Shown in pieces: positions 17,630-25,995 of a stretch of 64,000 nt of DNA. Positions within the stretch are counted from its first letter, which is position 1; every line of letters starts with the position of its first letter. The position numbers were made by a program, and so were the translations under genes. Under the pieces are notes generated by a model. That model made no database searches. It was not told where the DNA came from and worked only from the letters and a program-made list of their open reading frames with translations. Source of the stretch: Brevibacillus porteri (lineage in GTDB: Bacteria; Bacillota; Bacilli; Brevibacillales; Brevibacillaceae). The stretch lies in contig NZ_PXZO01000065.1 of assembly GCF_003013475.1 (NCBI RefSeq), positions 1-64,000 of the forward strand. The letters run 5' to 3'.

Positions 17630-18412
17630 TTACGTTTTGAGCTTTTCGAATAAACGTTTTAGGATGACAGCCTGTGCCCAGAGCGGCAGAGGCTGGTCAG
17701 GCTGCTTACGCCATTGTTCGTCGGTTAATAAGCCTTGATCATACAGCCAGTTGACGGCTTCCTGCTTCCAGTCAGGGACTGTCCCGTTTCCAGGAGAAGT
17801 GGTGGGAGCAAGGGTCGGTGCTGCAGTAGGTTTTGGAGTAGAAGTAGGAGTCGTAGGGGGCTGGTAGGGAAGTTTGGCGTACGTGCAAAATGCTCGGACT
17901 ACCCCTTCTGCGAGATCTCGCCAATCCTGTTGCAGTTTATTGGCGTCCAAAGCATTGTCAGCAAAGCCGTACTCGACGATAACCGTCTCTACGCTGCCAG
18001 TCTCCCGGTGCATGAAGTAGTAATCGAGCCGCGGATTATCTGGCAGTGTCCGCGTAAAAATGCGTCGATTTGGCATGCCTTCCGCTGCTAGGGCATCCTG
18101 GATCAATTGGGGAAAGGTTGGGGAGCCGTAAATCGAGTAAATGACCTCAGAGCCTCGACCGCCACCTGAGTTAATGTGGTTCGCTATACAGTAGCGAGCC
18201 CCGCTGTTTCGAACCAGAGCAGTCCGAGCCTCGCTTGTCAGAGTCACATCGGTTGTTCGTGTGATAGCGACAGGAATATTTAGAGCCAAAAAGCGATTAT
18301 ATTGATAGAGCGATATTTGCAAATTCATATCTTTCTCGGTAAACTGCGTGTTGTTTCCTCCACCTGGATCGCTGCCACCGTGTCCAGCGTCCAGAATCAC
18401 AATTGGAGCCAT
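17630..18412 (-). CDS. N-acetylmuramoyl-L-alanine amidase (Amidase_3)
   Basis: This is a zinc amidase that cuts between MurNAc and the stem peptide. The catalytic domain spans 1-175, with zinc ligands in LDAGHGG and NHINS and a catalytic glutamate in VIVEYGF. A low-complexity Pro/Thr/Ser linker (about 182-212) leads to a helical tail (about 215-260) with WKQEAVNWLYDQGLL. There is no signal peptide or transmembrane segment, unlike exported autolysins. It may be released by lysis, carried by a phage-like route, or act in the mother cell. The ATG start at 18412 is followed directly by the catalytic domain. Confidence 0.9.
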   Translation of the reverse strand: MAPIVILDAGHGGSDPGGGNNTQFTEKDMNLQISLYQYNRFLALNIPVAITRTTDVTLTSEARTALVRNSGARYCIANHINSGGGRGSEVIYSIYGSPTFPQLIQDALAAEGMPNRRIFTRTLPDNPRLDYYFMHRETGSVETVIVEYGFADNALDANKLQQDWRDLAEGVVRAFCTYAKLPYQPPTTPTSTPKPTAAPTLAPTTSPGNGTVPDWKQEAVNWLYDQGLLTDEQWRKQPDQPLPLWAQAVILKRLFEKLKT

Positions 18413-18570
18413 AGTTGCTTCACCTCTTGCTATTAGAATATGCTTGAGACAAAGATATTGTTGAGGGCAGTGTTCTCATTTTCCAAGTTTTCTAATCACA
18501 ATTTACAGAAGATAGCTCAACTATGGTACAATAAAAGAGTTCATAATTACGTATAGAGGATGGTAATGTA

Positions 18571-18804
18571 TTGATGGCTTGGTACAACTGGGTAATTCCA
18601 ATTGTTACATTGTTAATCGGTCTCGCTGGTGGATTTTATGGAGGGACTTATTTTTTGAAAAAACAAATGTCCAATATGCAAATGGACGACAAGCAGCTTC
18701 AAGCCATGGCCCGTTCAATGGGGATGAATCTCAACCAAAAGCAGCTTAAACAAATGAGCCGTACGATGAAAAACATGAAAATGCCAAATAAATTCGGGAA
18801 GTAG
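18571..18804 (+). CDS. yneF: YneF family (UPF0154) membrane protein
   Basis: The 77-residue protein has one N-terminal membrane helix (about 5-28, ending GGFYGGTYF) and a basic, Met/Gln-rich soluble tail. This is the YneF/UPF0154 layout. Function is unknown. A TTG at 18571 and an ATG at 18574 are both possible starts. AGAGGA lies 10 bases upstream of the TTG and 13 bases upstream of the ATG. The next small membrane gene follows after 18 bases, probably co-transcribed. Confidence 0.85.
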   Translation: MMAWYNWVIPIVTLLIGLAGGFYGGTYFLKKQMSNMQMDDKQLQAMARSMGMNLNQKQLKQMSRTMKNMKMPNKFGK

Positions 18805-18822
18805 CGTGAAAGGGAGTGTCGT

Positions 18823-19005
18823 TTGATGGGGGCGACCCGGCTGCGCTACACGATGATCGGTTTTATAATCGGGGTGTTTATCGTGTATTTGAAAGACCTG
18901 CCGCTTGCTGAAGGAACTCGGTTTGCGGCCCCTTTTTACGGAGCGGGGATTGGACTGCTCATTGACGGCATTATTTTACGTATGAAAAAAAGAAAACAAG
19001 AGTAG
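18823..19005 (+). CDS. Hypothetical 60-residue membrane protein
   Basis: This tiny protein has two hydrophobic helices (about 9-24 and 36-51) and a basic tail KKRKQE. The start is TTG 18823 or the adjacent ATG, with GGGAG upstream. It probably shares a transcript with yneF and ends at the terminator 19012-19041. Function is unknown. Confidence 0.65.
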   Translation: MMGATRLRYTMIGFIIGVFIVYLKDLPLAEGTRFAAPFYGAGIGLLIDGIILRMKKRKQE

Positions 19006-19011
19006 GGGAAG

Positions 19012-19041
19012 AGCCTGGCGAATGATGCCAGGCTTTTTTCT
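19012..19041 (+). terminator. Terminator of the yneF transcript
   Basis: AGCCTGGC pairs with GCCAGGCT, followed by TTTTTC. The LysR gene converges from the other side. Confidence 0.88.
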
Positions 19042-19054
19042 TTTGGAAAGGGCC

Positions 19055-19936
19055 TTATTTTTCAAGAGAATCAGCAAAATACTGGACGATAAAATCACAG
19101 AATTTGCGTGCTGCCAGGGAGAGATATCTTTTTTCGTGACGAATCATTTGAAAATGTCGCTGGCAGATCGGGTGTTCGATCGGAACCATGACAAGGTGAG
19201 GGTCTTCCTCTCGACTGATACAGCCATAGAGGGCGATGCCAAGACCTGCGCGGACCAGCTTTTGTATAGAGCCGGGATCATCTACCCGACAAGCGAATTT
19301 GGGGGTAATCCCTGCTTTTTGAAAGAACTGATCGTACAGCATTTGGATGGGAAAGTCCTCCCTGTAGCCAATAAATGACTCTTCAGCCAGCTCGCTTAGT
19401 CGAATGCTGCTTTGCTTGGCTAAGTGATGTGTGCGGGGGACAGCTACATGAATATCTTCTTTCAATACGGGCGTAGTCAAAATATCCGGCACCCTGATCG
19501 GCAAATGCGTGAAGCAAATATCCACTTCGCCTGACTCCAGGAGGGTTGCCATTTCTTCGATGCTGGCTTGCGTGATCTGGAAGTGTACATCGGGATGGAG
19601 GGCGAGAAACTTACCCAACGGTTCTGATAACAAATCCAAGGTTGACGTTGCCAGATGAATACGACCATGTTCCATTCCGGCCAGATCCGATACGACTTTT
19701 TGACCTTCCTCCAACAAGTTAAGTGCTTTATCTACACGCTCCAGATACGCCTTCCCAAATGTATTCAGCCGAATACGTCCTCGCTCGCGGTCGAATAACG
19801 GAACCCCGACATCCTCTTCCAACCGAGCAATGGTTTTGCTGAGAGCAGGCTGAGCAATTCGCAGCTCTTGGGCGGCTTTCGTCATATGCTGCCACTTGGC
19901 CACTGTCCGGAAATAGTGCAATTGCAACAATTCCAT
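19055..19936 (-). CDS. LysR-family transcriptional regulator
   Basis: The protein has 293 residues from the ATG at 19936. The N-terminal winged helix begins MELLQLHYFRTVAKWQHMTK with recognition helix AQPALSKTIARLEEDVGVPL. The effector domain spans about 88-290. I prefer 19936 because GGAG lies 9 bases upstream and the family normally begins there. An ATG at 19951 is the alternative. It is divergently transcribed from the MFS transporter at 20086, the classic arrangement for LysR control of an efflux pump. Confidence 0.9.
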   Translation of the reverse strand: MELLQLHYFRTVAKWQHMTKAAQELRIAQPALSKTIARLEEDVGVPLFDRERGRIRLNTFGKAYLERVDKALNLLEEGQKVVSDLAGMEHGRIHLATSTLDLLSEPLGKFLALHPDVHFQITQASIEEMATLLESGEVDICFTHLPIRVPDILTTPVLKEDIHVAVPRTHHLAKQSSIRLSELAEESFIGYREDFPIQMLYDQFFQKAGITPKFACRVDDPGSIQKLVRAGLGIALYGCISREEDPHLVMVPIEHPICQRHFQMIRHEKRYLSLAARKFCDFIVQYFADSLEK

Positions 19937-19972
19937 TCGATTCAACTCCATATACTCAGGTATATCAACTGC

Positions 19973-19986
19973 ATATCAAAAGATAT
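19973..19986. promoter_or_regulatory. Palindrome in the LysR/MFS divergent promoter
   Basis: The sequence ATATCAAAAGATAT is an inverted repeat ATATC-N4-GATAT, in the 149-base gap between the two divergent genes. It fits the short dyads bound by LysR proteins. The link to this regulator is inferred from position only. Confidence 0.4.
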
Positions 19987-20085
19987 ATTTTCGTTTATTT
20001 TAAAATCATTATAAACTACATCTAGCAAGGCAAACAATCACCTTCCCGGGAAGAAATCGGTGATAACGAGAGGTGTCTTTCCAAT

Positions 20086-21453
20086 ATGCAAACCGAACCG
20101 CAACAACAATCTGCTGAAAAAGTACTTCGCGTACTCGTGTTTACCCTCATGATTACGGTAATGAGTGCTACGATGTTCAATATCGTGTTACCGCAAATCA
20201 GGACAGAATTTCATTTATCTTTTAGCCAAGTAAGCTGGGTGACGTCTGCCTTTTTGTTAATCTATGCGGTTGGAACCGTGATGTACGGAAAGCTAGCCGA
20301 TTCCTACAAGCTCAAACATTTGCTTACATTCGGATTAATTCTGTTTGCTATCGGCTCCCTTATCGGATTTTTCGCTCATAATTATGGCATGGTGCTTTTT
20401 GGGAGAATTGTGCAGGCAGCAGGAGCTGCGGTTGTTCCGGCGACGTCTTCCATTATTCCGGTGCGCTATTTTCCCCCGGAGAGTAGGGGGCGAGCTCTAG
20501 GGATCTCAATGACCGGGATGGCAATCGGTAGCGCATTAGGTCCCGTTCTTTCCTCTTTGCTGGTCAGTCTGCTCGATTGGAGATGGCTGTTCTGCATGCC
20601 GTTGTTCACGCTTTTTGCCGTGCCTTTTTTCCGTAAGTATTTGGAGGAGGAGGAGCAGGAAGCCGTCAAAATGGATTGGATCGGCGGTGGGCTTCTCGCA
20701 ATCACGATTGCGTTGCTTCTGTTGGCTATTACGAATCAGAGCTTGCTGCTCGCACTGGGGTGCATCTTCTCATTCGTTCTGTTCTTGGTAAGAATTCGGA
20801 CGACCGCAGAACCTTTTGTTCGCCCTGGCTTATTCCGGAGCAAACGCTATTCGCTCGGGCTGGTCATTGCCTTTTTGATGATAGGGAGTGGTTATTCGTT
20901 CGCTTTCCTTAGTCCACAGTTGTTGGCCAATGTGAATCACCTGGCAACAGGACTCATCGGCTTTGTCATGGTACCGGGAGCAATTGTGACCGCGTTCTTG
21001 GGGAAAAAGGCCGGGATTCTTGCAGATAAGAAAGGGAATTCGTATTTATTTTACACAGCGTCTGGGTTACTTTTGAGCAGCTTTGTCCTCTTCTCTTCCT
21101 TTGCGGGAGTATCTCCGTTTCTCATTGCTGTTTTTCTGATTTTTGGCAATGTCGGACTATCGTTTATGATGATTTCGATGTCAAACGCAATCTCGCAGAC
21201 TCTACCAAAGGAACAGATCGGCGTCGGTATGGGACTGTTGGCAATGCTGAACTTTATTGCAGGTGCACTTGCAGCTACCTTGTACGGCAAATCGATTGAT
21301 GGAGGAGCTGCTGTGAGCTGGAATCTGCTCAATAGCTATCCAGGAGCGTCCGTCTATAGCAATATTTACTCCGTTTTAGTGCTCATGATACTGGGGCTCG
21401 CTTGCCTTTATTACAGACAGTTTGGCCGCAGCTCGGTGAGAGAACTCCATTGA
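20086..21453 (+). CDS. MFS drug efflux transporter, Tet(L)/DHA2-like
   Basis: The 455-residue membrane protein has about 14 hydrophobic segments. It includes the motif-A-like loop YGKLADSYKLKHLL (around 66) and the motif-C-type helix with GMAIGSALGPVLSSLL (around 145). That pattern is typical of proton antiporters that export drugs such as tetracyclines or quaternary amines. The substrate is unknown. The start ATG has GAGGTG 12 bases upstream. The divergent LysR gene is the likely regulator. Confidence 0.85.
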   Translation: MQTEPQQQSAEKVLRVLVFTLMITVMSATMFNIVLPQIRTEFHLSFSQVSWVTSAFLLIYAVGTVMYGKLADSYKLKHLLTFGLILFAIGSLIGFFAHNYGMVLFGRIVQAAGAAVVPATSSIIPVRYFPPESRGRALGISMTGMAIGSALGPVLSSLLVSLLDWRWLFCMPLFTLFAVPFFRKYLEEEEQEAVKMDWIGGGLLAITIALLLLAITNQSLLLALGCIFSFVLFLVRIRTTAEPFVRPGLFRSKRYSLGLVIAFLMIGSGYSFAFLSPQLLANVNHLATGLIGFVMVPGAIVTAFLGKKAGILADKKGNSYLFYTASGLLLSSFVLFSSFAGVSPFLIAVFLIFGNVGLSFMMISMSNAISQTLPKEQIGVGMGLLAMLNFIAGALAATLYGKSIDGGAAVSWNLLNSYPGASVYSNIYSVLVLMILGLACLYYRQFGRSSVRELH

Positions 21454-21539
21454 TTGGGTTAATAAAATTATTTTTATTGCCAGTCTCCATTGACAACCAG
21501 AAATAAACCGAATAAAATTTCAAACAATAATAACAATAA

Positions 21540-21828
21540 CGCGAAGAACGGGAACAGTAAGTGGTCTGATCTGTTTAGAGAGCTGCGGGATGGTGCAACG
21601 CAGTCAGAGAAGCCAGTGAAGCTCGCCCGGGAGCGGCAGGACTGAACAAGATGTAGCGCTGCATCGAGCAGTAAGTTCTGACGGTTAACCTCCGTGATCG
21701 GGTTGTGCTGATCGACTAGGATCAGTACATGAGGTGGACTTCTGGCGAGTAGCTGGGGTCAACGAGAGTGGTACCGCGATAGACAAGGTCTGTCGTCTCT
21801 TCGATAGAGACGGCAGGCCTTTTTGATT
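21540..21828 (+). promoter_or_regulatory. Leucine T-box leader 1 of leuA
   Basis: The T-box core GAGAGTGGTACCGCG ends near 21779. A stem I region begins GCGAAGAACGGGAAC. The candidate specifier CTC (Leu) is at 21622-21624. The terminator stem CTGTCGTCTC/GAGACGGCAG is followed by TTTTTGATTTT at 21789-21828. It is complete and is followed by a second complete leader, so two antitermination decisions come before leuA. Confidence 0.88.
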
Positions 21829-21847
21829 TTCACAACGACATAGAGCA

Positions 21848-22106
21848 AACGCGAAGAACGGGAGCTAGTAAAGCGAATTTCTTGTCCAGAGAGCTGCGGG
21901 TAGGTGCGACGCAGTCAGGAAATGCTCGAATCTCACCCGGGAGCGGCAAGGTTGAAAACATACAGTAGACCTTGACGGATCGTCCCACGTCATCGGGACA
22001 GCGAGGTGGATTCTCTTTTGAAAAAAGAGGGGATCAACGAGAGTGGTACCGCGGCAGCCAAAAGCCTGTCGTCTCTTGTATATGGAGACGGCGGGCTTTT
22101 TTTATT
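21848..22106 (+). promoter_or_regulatory. Leucine T-box leader 2 of leuA
   Basis: It repeats the layout of leader 1: GCGAAGAACGGGAGC at the start, specifier CTC at 21932-21934, T-box core GAGAGTGGTACCGCGG, and a terminator with GAGACGGCGGGC followed by seven T residues. The conserved stretches suggest duplication of one ancestral leader. It ends about 35 bases before the leuA start. Confidence 0.9.
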
Positions 22107-22140
22107 GAGAAAATAACGAAAAATTGAGGAGGCAATACCC

Positions 22141-23685
22141 ATGACAAAACGAATTCATATTTTCGATACGACACTGCGTGACGGAGAGCAAGCACCAGGA
22201 GCGTCTCTTTCTCCTGAGCAAAAAATCGTGATAGCGAAGCATTTGGCAGACCTCGGAGTGGATGTCATTGAACCGGGCTTCCCGATCTCCAGTCCTGGTG
22301 ACTTCATGGCGGTGCAACGTATTTCGCAAGAGGTGCACGGCGTGGAGATCTGTGGCTTTGCTCGTGCGGTGAAAGAGGACATCGACGCTGCCGTTCGGGC
22401 TACACAAGCGGCAGAGCGACGCAGACTCCACATGTTCCTGTCATCCTCCAGCATTCATCTGGATTTCCAACTGCGCAAGTCGAGAGAGCAGGTGATTAAA
22501 ATCGCCCGCGAGATGATTGCGTACGGCAAACAGTTTGTAGACCGGATCGAATTTTCACCAATGGATGCGACCCGTACTGGAGATGAGTTCCTGTTTGAAA
22601 TGATCGAGGCAGCGATCGAAGAAGGAGCAACCATTATCAACATCCCGGATACGGTCGGATATGCGCTACCGGAAGAGTACGGAGCCATGTTCACTCGTGT
22701 CATGAAAAATGTCCGTGGCAGCGACAAGGTAGAGTTCAGTGCACACTGCCACAATGACCTGGGACTCGCGGTTGCAAACAGTTTGGCTGCAATTCGTGCT
22801 GGGGTCACCCAAGTCGAAGTAACGGTCAACGGGGTCGGTGAGCGAGCAGGGAACTGCTCCTTGGAAGAGCTGGTGATGGCAATTGAGACGCGCAAAGAAG
22901 CATTGGATGCTGAGACTGGCATCAGACCAGAGCACATTTACACCACTTCACAAAAGGTGAGCCGTGCCATGAGCTTCCCGATTGCTTTCAACAAACCAAT
23001 TGTCGGTCGCAATGCCTTTCAGCACGAAGCGGGAATTCATCAGGACGGTCTCTTGAAAGAGCGCAGCACATACGAAATCATGGACCCGGAGAGCTTGGGC
23101 GTACCTCGTAACATGATCATTCTCGGAAAGCACTCCGGTCGTCATGCCATCAAGCACCGTGTAAAAGAATTCGGGATACAGATGACCGACGAACAGATGG
23201 AGACACTGTACGTCCAATTTAAAGAGCTGGCTGACAAGCAAAAAGTGGTCCAGGATCATCAGTTGCTTGAGCTGGTAGGACATACCGTGAACGCGGTACT
23301 GGAGCCGTTCACACTGGTCAATGCGCAAGTGCTCACTGGCACATCCGGAAGTCGTATGGCTTCCTGCACCATTACGAACAATGTGACAGGAGAAGAACAA
23401 GCATACTCGGGCACCGGAGAAGGACCTGTCGAGGCATTGGTGGCAGGCATCAAGCAGGCACTACCGTTCGACGTAGAGTTTACGGACATGGAGCTGTATT
23501 CATTGTCGTCGGGAGAACATGCGACAGGCGAAGCGATCGTGACGGTCAGCGCTAATGGAAGTCATTTTAAAGGAGTTGCCGAGCATCGAGATGTACTGAT
23601 GGCGGTCGCGCAGGCGTTTATGGCGGCGAGCAATCAGGCGGTGCGTGATCATCAGGCCAAAGTTGTTGCAGCCGGGGCTAACTAA
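22141..23685 (+). CDS. leuA: 2-isopropylmalate synthase
   Basis: It condenses acetyl-CoA with 2-oxoisovalerate, the first step of leucine synthesis. The 514-residue protein has the HMGL-like barrel (about 4-275) with metal-site motif DTTLRDGEQAPGAS and HCHNDLGLAVANSL, and a C-terminal LeuA dimer regulatory domain (about 385-510). The start ATG has GAGGAGG 8 bases upstream. No leuB, leuC or leuD follows, so this is either a stand-alone copy or a relocated first gene. The two leucine T-boxes strongly support the leucine pathway over a citramalate or homocitrate synthase role. Confidence 0.93.
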   Translation: MTKRIHIFDTTLRDGEQAPGASLSPEQKIVIAKHLADLGVDVIEPGFPISSPGDFMAVQRISQEVHGVEICGFARAVKEDIDAAVRATQAAERRRLHMFLSSSSIHLDFQLRKSREQVIKIAREMIAYGKQFVDRIEFSPMDATRTGDEFLFEMIEAAIEEGATIINIPDTVGYALPEEYGAMFTRVMKNVRGSDKVEFSAHCHNDLGLAVANSLAAIRAGVTQVEVTVNGVGERAGNCSLEELVMAIETRKEALDAETGIRPEHIYTTSQKVSRAMSFPIAFNKPIVGRNAFQHEAGIHQDGLLKERSTYEIMDPESLGVPRNMIILGKHSGRHAIKHRVKEFGIQMTDEQMETLYVQFKELADKQKVVQDHQLLELVGHTVNAVLEPFTLVNAQVLTGTSGSRMASCTITNNVTGEEQAYSGTGEGPVEALVAGIKQALPFDVEFTDMELYSLSSGEHATGEAIVTVSANGSHFKGVAEHRDVLMAVAQAFMAASNQAVRDHQAKVVAAGAN

Positions 23686-23698
23686 GAGCTAAACATAA

Positions 23699-23730
23699 AA
23701 AGTCAGCCTGTAGATGGTTACAGGCTGACT
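23699..23730 (+). terminator. Hairpin after leuA
   Basis: AGTCAGCCTGTA pairs with TACAGGCTGACT 15 bases after the stop. The T-run is poor, so it may act as a weak terminator or a stabilising 3' hairpin. Confidence 0.55.
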
Positions 23731-23756
23731 CATCACGTGCTTATGGCTGTAGTGGG

Positions 23757-23954
23757 GAGAAGAATATTTCCAGTCTAGGCTCAAGGCTCCGTCCTGCTGG
23801 GGGTTAAGACTGCTCGCTCCGAAGGGATTCGCGGGGAAACGCAAAAGTGGTAGCCGCTACGTCGCATGGGCACGGTTGCGTTTCTTTTTGCCCGCTCATC
23901 CCTTCTCCGCTCGGTAGGACTCCACAAGTCGCTACGTCTGGAAATATTCTTCTC
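23757..23954. repeat. 198-bp element with perfect 17-bp terminal inverted repeats
   Basis: Ends 23757-23773 and 23938-23954 are perfect inverted repeats. Inside, 23821-23828 pairs with 23898-23905 and 23836-23844 pairs with 23876-23884, so the whole element could fold as a long hairpin. No believable ORF is present. It fits a MITE-like or structured repeat. It forms the left half of the 566-base gap between leuA and the TauE/SafE gene. Confidence 0.6.
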
Positions 23955-24011
23955 TGTCGTTGCTGAAGATTTAAAGTCTTCTAAAACCCGTTTAAGTATG
24001 GAAAGCTCGTA

Positions 24012-24213
24012 GAGGAAACAGGAGAAATAAGCGAAGATCTTAGGGACGCCGACCGAGACGGAATGCAAAAAGCGAAACACGCTCTTTAGCGTCCACCTCT
24101 GAAAAACTTCCTGAATGGACTACTTTGGACGCGGTTTCGCTTTTTGCATGGAGTCGGGCAGTCAATCCCACAGCGGGTGGCCCTAGAAGCTGAGCGTTTT
24201 CTCCTGTTTCCTC
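24012..24213. repeat. Nested inverted repeats, long hairpin region
   Basis: Three nested perfect repeats face each other: 24012-24027 with 24198-24213 (16 bases), 24064-24078 with 24134-24148 (15 bases), and 24089-24095 with 24126-24132 (7 bases). Outside them, 23747-23759 faces 24211-24226 apart from a 3-base insertion, enclosing this block and the 198-bp element. No gene is visible. It may be a decayed mobile element with the other element inserted in it. Confidence 0.6.
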
Positions 24214-24251
24214 CCCACCACTACAGTAACGTGCAAGAAGGTCTTTTTATA

Positions 24252-25022
24252 TCAACCAGTAAAAATCAACTCATATACCATCTTCACAATCAAGGTAATG
24301 GATACGACCAAGAACAATGGACGAACATAACGTACCCCCGTTTTGATGGCCATTTTGGCACCGAGGTTAGCGCCCAACAGCATCGCGATACCCATGATAA
24401 GACCAGTCATGAAGACAACCTTGCCCTCCATTGTGAAGACAAAAAGCGCTGAAATGTTACTGGCCAGATTCAAAATTCGGCCATTGCCGGCCGCAATTAC
24501 AAAATCATAGCCAAACAAAAGCACCATTAGAAAAACAAAGAACGAACCAGTTCCAGGCCCGAAAAATCCATCGTAAAATCCGATTAAAAAGGTAAAAGGA
24601 ATCCCGATGCCGAGCGTAAATTTGGTCAGCCCCTTGTAGTTGGAATCTTGACCGAAACGTTTGTTGAAAAGGGTGTAAACAAAAATGAGTGCCATCATGA
24701 TAACGACAAGGAACTTCAAAAACTCCTGGGGAACGAACAGAACTGTTTTCGCTCCGAAATAGGCGCCGATCAGGGAGACGGGAAATAAGATCAGCATGAG
24801 CTTCTTGTCAAATTTACCGCTCTTGATAAAGGTGTAAGAACTGGTAGCTGATGAAATCGTGCCAGCCAATTTGTTCGTGCCAAGAGCAAGGTACGGTGGC
24901 ATTCCTAGACCGAGCAGAGCGGGGAGGGAGATGAGTCCGCCTCCACCAACAGTACTGTCGATGAATGCTGCAATGAATCCAAAGACAGCGAGAAGTACGA
25001 TCGTTGATAAGTCCATTTCCAC
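24252..25022 (-). CDS. TauE/SafE (TSUP) family permease
   Basis: The 256-residue membrane protein has about eight hydrophobic helices. The duplicated glycine-rich signatures GGGGLISLPALLGLG (around 27) and GFYDGFFGPGTGSFF (around 145) define the TSUP family, which exports sulfite, sulfoacetate or related anions. It starts at GTG 25022 with AGGTG 7 bases upstream, or at the ATG two codons later. No sulfur-metabolism gene is adjacent, so the substrate is open. Confidence 0.88.
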   Translation of the reverse strand: MEMDLSTIVLLAVFGFIAAFIDSTVGGGGLISLPALLGLGMPPYLALGTNKLAGTISSATSSYTFIKSGKFDKKLMLILFPVSLIGAYFGAKTVLFVPQEFLKFLVVIMMALIFVYTLFNKRFGQDSNYKGLTKFTLGIGIPFTFLIGFYDGFFGPGTGSFFVFLMVLLFGYDFVIAAGNGRILNLASNISALFVFTMEGKVVFMTGLIMGIAMLLGANLGAKMAIKTGVRYVRPLFLVVSITLIVKMVYELIFTG

Positions 25023-25140
25023 TAAATATCACCTGATTTTCTTCGTTTGTAATAATCCAAGTCTAGCACGCTCGGTTTTGTTTTCAAGATAGAAATCTTT
25101 GAAATAATAAATAGATTAATATACTTTGCATACCGATTTG

Positions 25141-25169
25141 TTGAAAAACTGTTTGGCTTACAGTATAAT
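25141..25169 (+). promoter_or_regulatory. Sigma-A promoter of sodA
   Basis: TTGAAA at 25141-25146 and TATAAT at 25164-25169 are 17 bases apart, about 45 bases before the start codon. Confidence 0.75.
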
Positions 25170-25213
25170 GAAGGCGTAAGCTTGACCTACATAATTTGAG
25201 GAGGAATGTTACA

Positions 25214-25822
25214 ATGGCACATCAACTTCCTGCATTGCCTTATGCACACAACGCTTTGGAACCACATATCGACGCGCAAACCATGGAGATCCATCACGGA
25301 CGTCACCATGCTACTTATGTTAACAACCTGAATGCAGCTCTGGAAGCACACGCTGACCTGCAAGGTAAAAGCATTGAAGAGCTGATCAGCAATCTGGATG
25401 CTCTGCCTGAGTCCATCCGCACTGCTGTTCGCAACAACGGTGGAGGCCATGCTAACCACACACTGTTCTGGGAAATCATGAGCCCGAATGGCGGCGGCGC
25501 ACCAACTGGTGAACTGGCTGACGCAATCAGCGCGGCTTTCGGAAGCTTTGACAACTTCAAAGCAGAATTCGCAAAAGCAGCTACTACTCGTTTCGGTTCC
25601 GGATGGGCTTGGCTGACTGCAGAAGGCGGAAAAGTAGCAATTAGCTCTACTCCTAACCAAGACAGCCCAATCATGGAAGGTAAAACACCTATCCTTGGTC
25701 TGGACGTTTGGGAGCATGCTTACTACCTGAACTACCAAAACAAACGCCCTGACTACATCGGCGCGTTCTGGAATGTTGTAAACTGGGATGAAGTTAGCAA
25801 GCGTTTCGCAGCAGCGAAGTAA
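25214..25822 (+). CDS. sodA: Superoxide dismutase, Mn/Fe family
   Basis: It dismutates superoxide in the cytoplasm. The 202-residue protein has the N-terminal helical hairpin with metal ligand H in EIHHGRHHATYV, second H in HANHTLFWE, and D and H in LDVWEHAYYLNY. The sequence is close to the Mn-type enzymes of bacilli, though Fe or cambialistic use cannot be excluded. I start at ATG 25214, with GAGGAGG upstream. The in-frame ATG at 25196 lies before that site. It is monocistronic, with its own promoter and terminator. Confidence 0.96.
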   Translation: MAHQLPALPYAHNALEPHIDAQTMEIHHGRHHATYVNNLNAALEAHADLQGKSIEELISNLDALPESIRTAVRNNGGGHANHTLFWEIMSPNGGGAPTGELADAISAAFGSFDNFKAEFAKAATTRFGSGWAWLTAEGGKVAISSTPNQDSPIMEGKTPILGLDVWEHAYYLNYQNKRPDYIGAFWNVVNWDEVSKRFAAAK

Positions 25823-25841
25823 TTGTAACTTTACCTGTCAT

Positions 25842-25879
25842 AAGGCTTGTCGTTCTTTAAGAGCGGCAAGCCTTTTTTT
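25842..25879 (+). terminator. Terminator of sodA
   Basis: AAGGCTTGTCG pairs with CGGCAAGCCTT, followed by TTTTT, 20 bases after the stop. Confidence 0.9.
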
Positions 25880-25916
25880 GTTCAGAGAAAAGAAACGGCA
25901 TCAATTTAGGATACAC

Positions 25917-25945
25917 TTGTAACCGTGGTGATTATGAGATATAAT
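25917..25945 (+). promoter_or_regulatory. Sigma-A promoter upstream of the dioxygenase gene
   Basis: TTGTAA at 25917-25922 and TATAAT at 25940-25945 have a 17-base spacer. It probably drives the dioxygenase and the overlapping sigma-factor gene. Confidence 0.7.
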
Positions 25946-25995
25946 ACTTACTAAAAGTAACTAAGTTTAAAAAGTATAGAGGAGAGTGTACGCAA

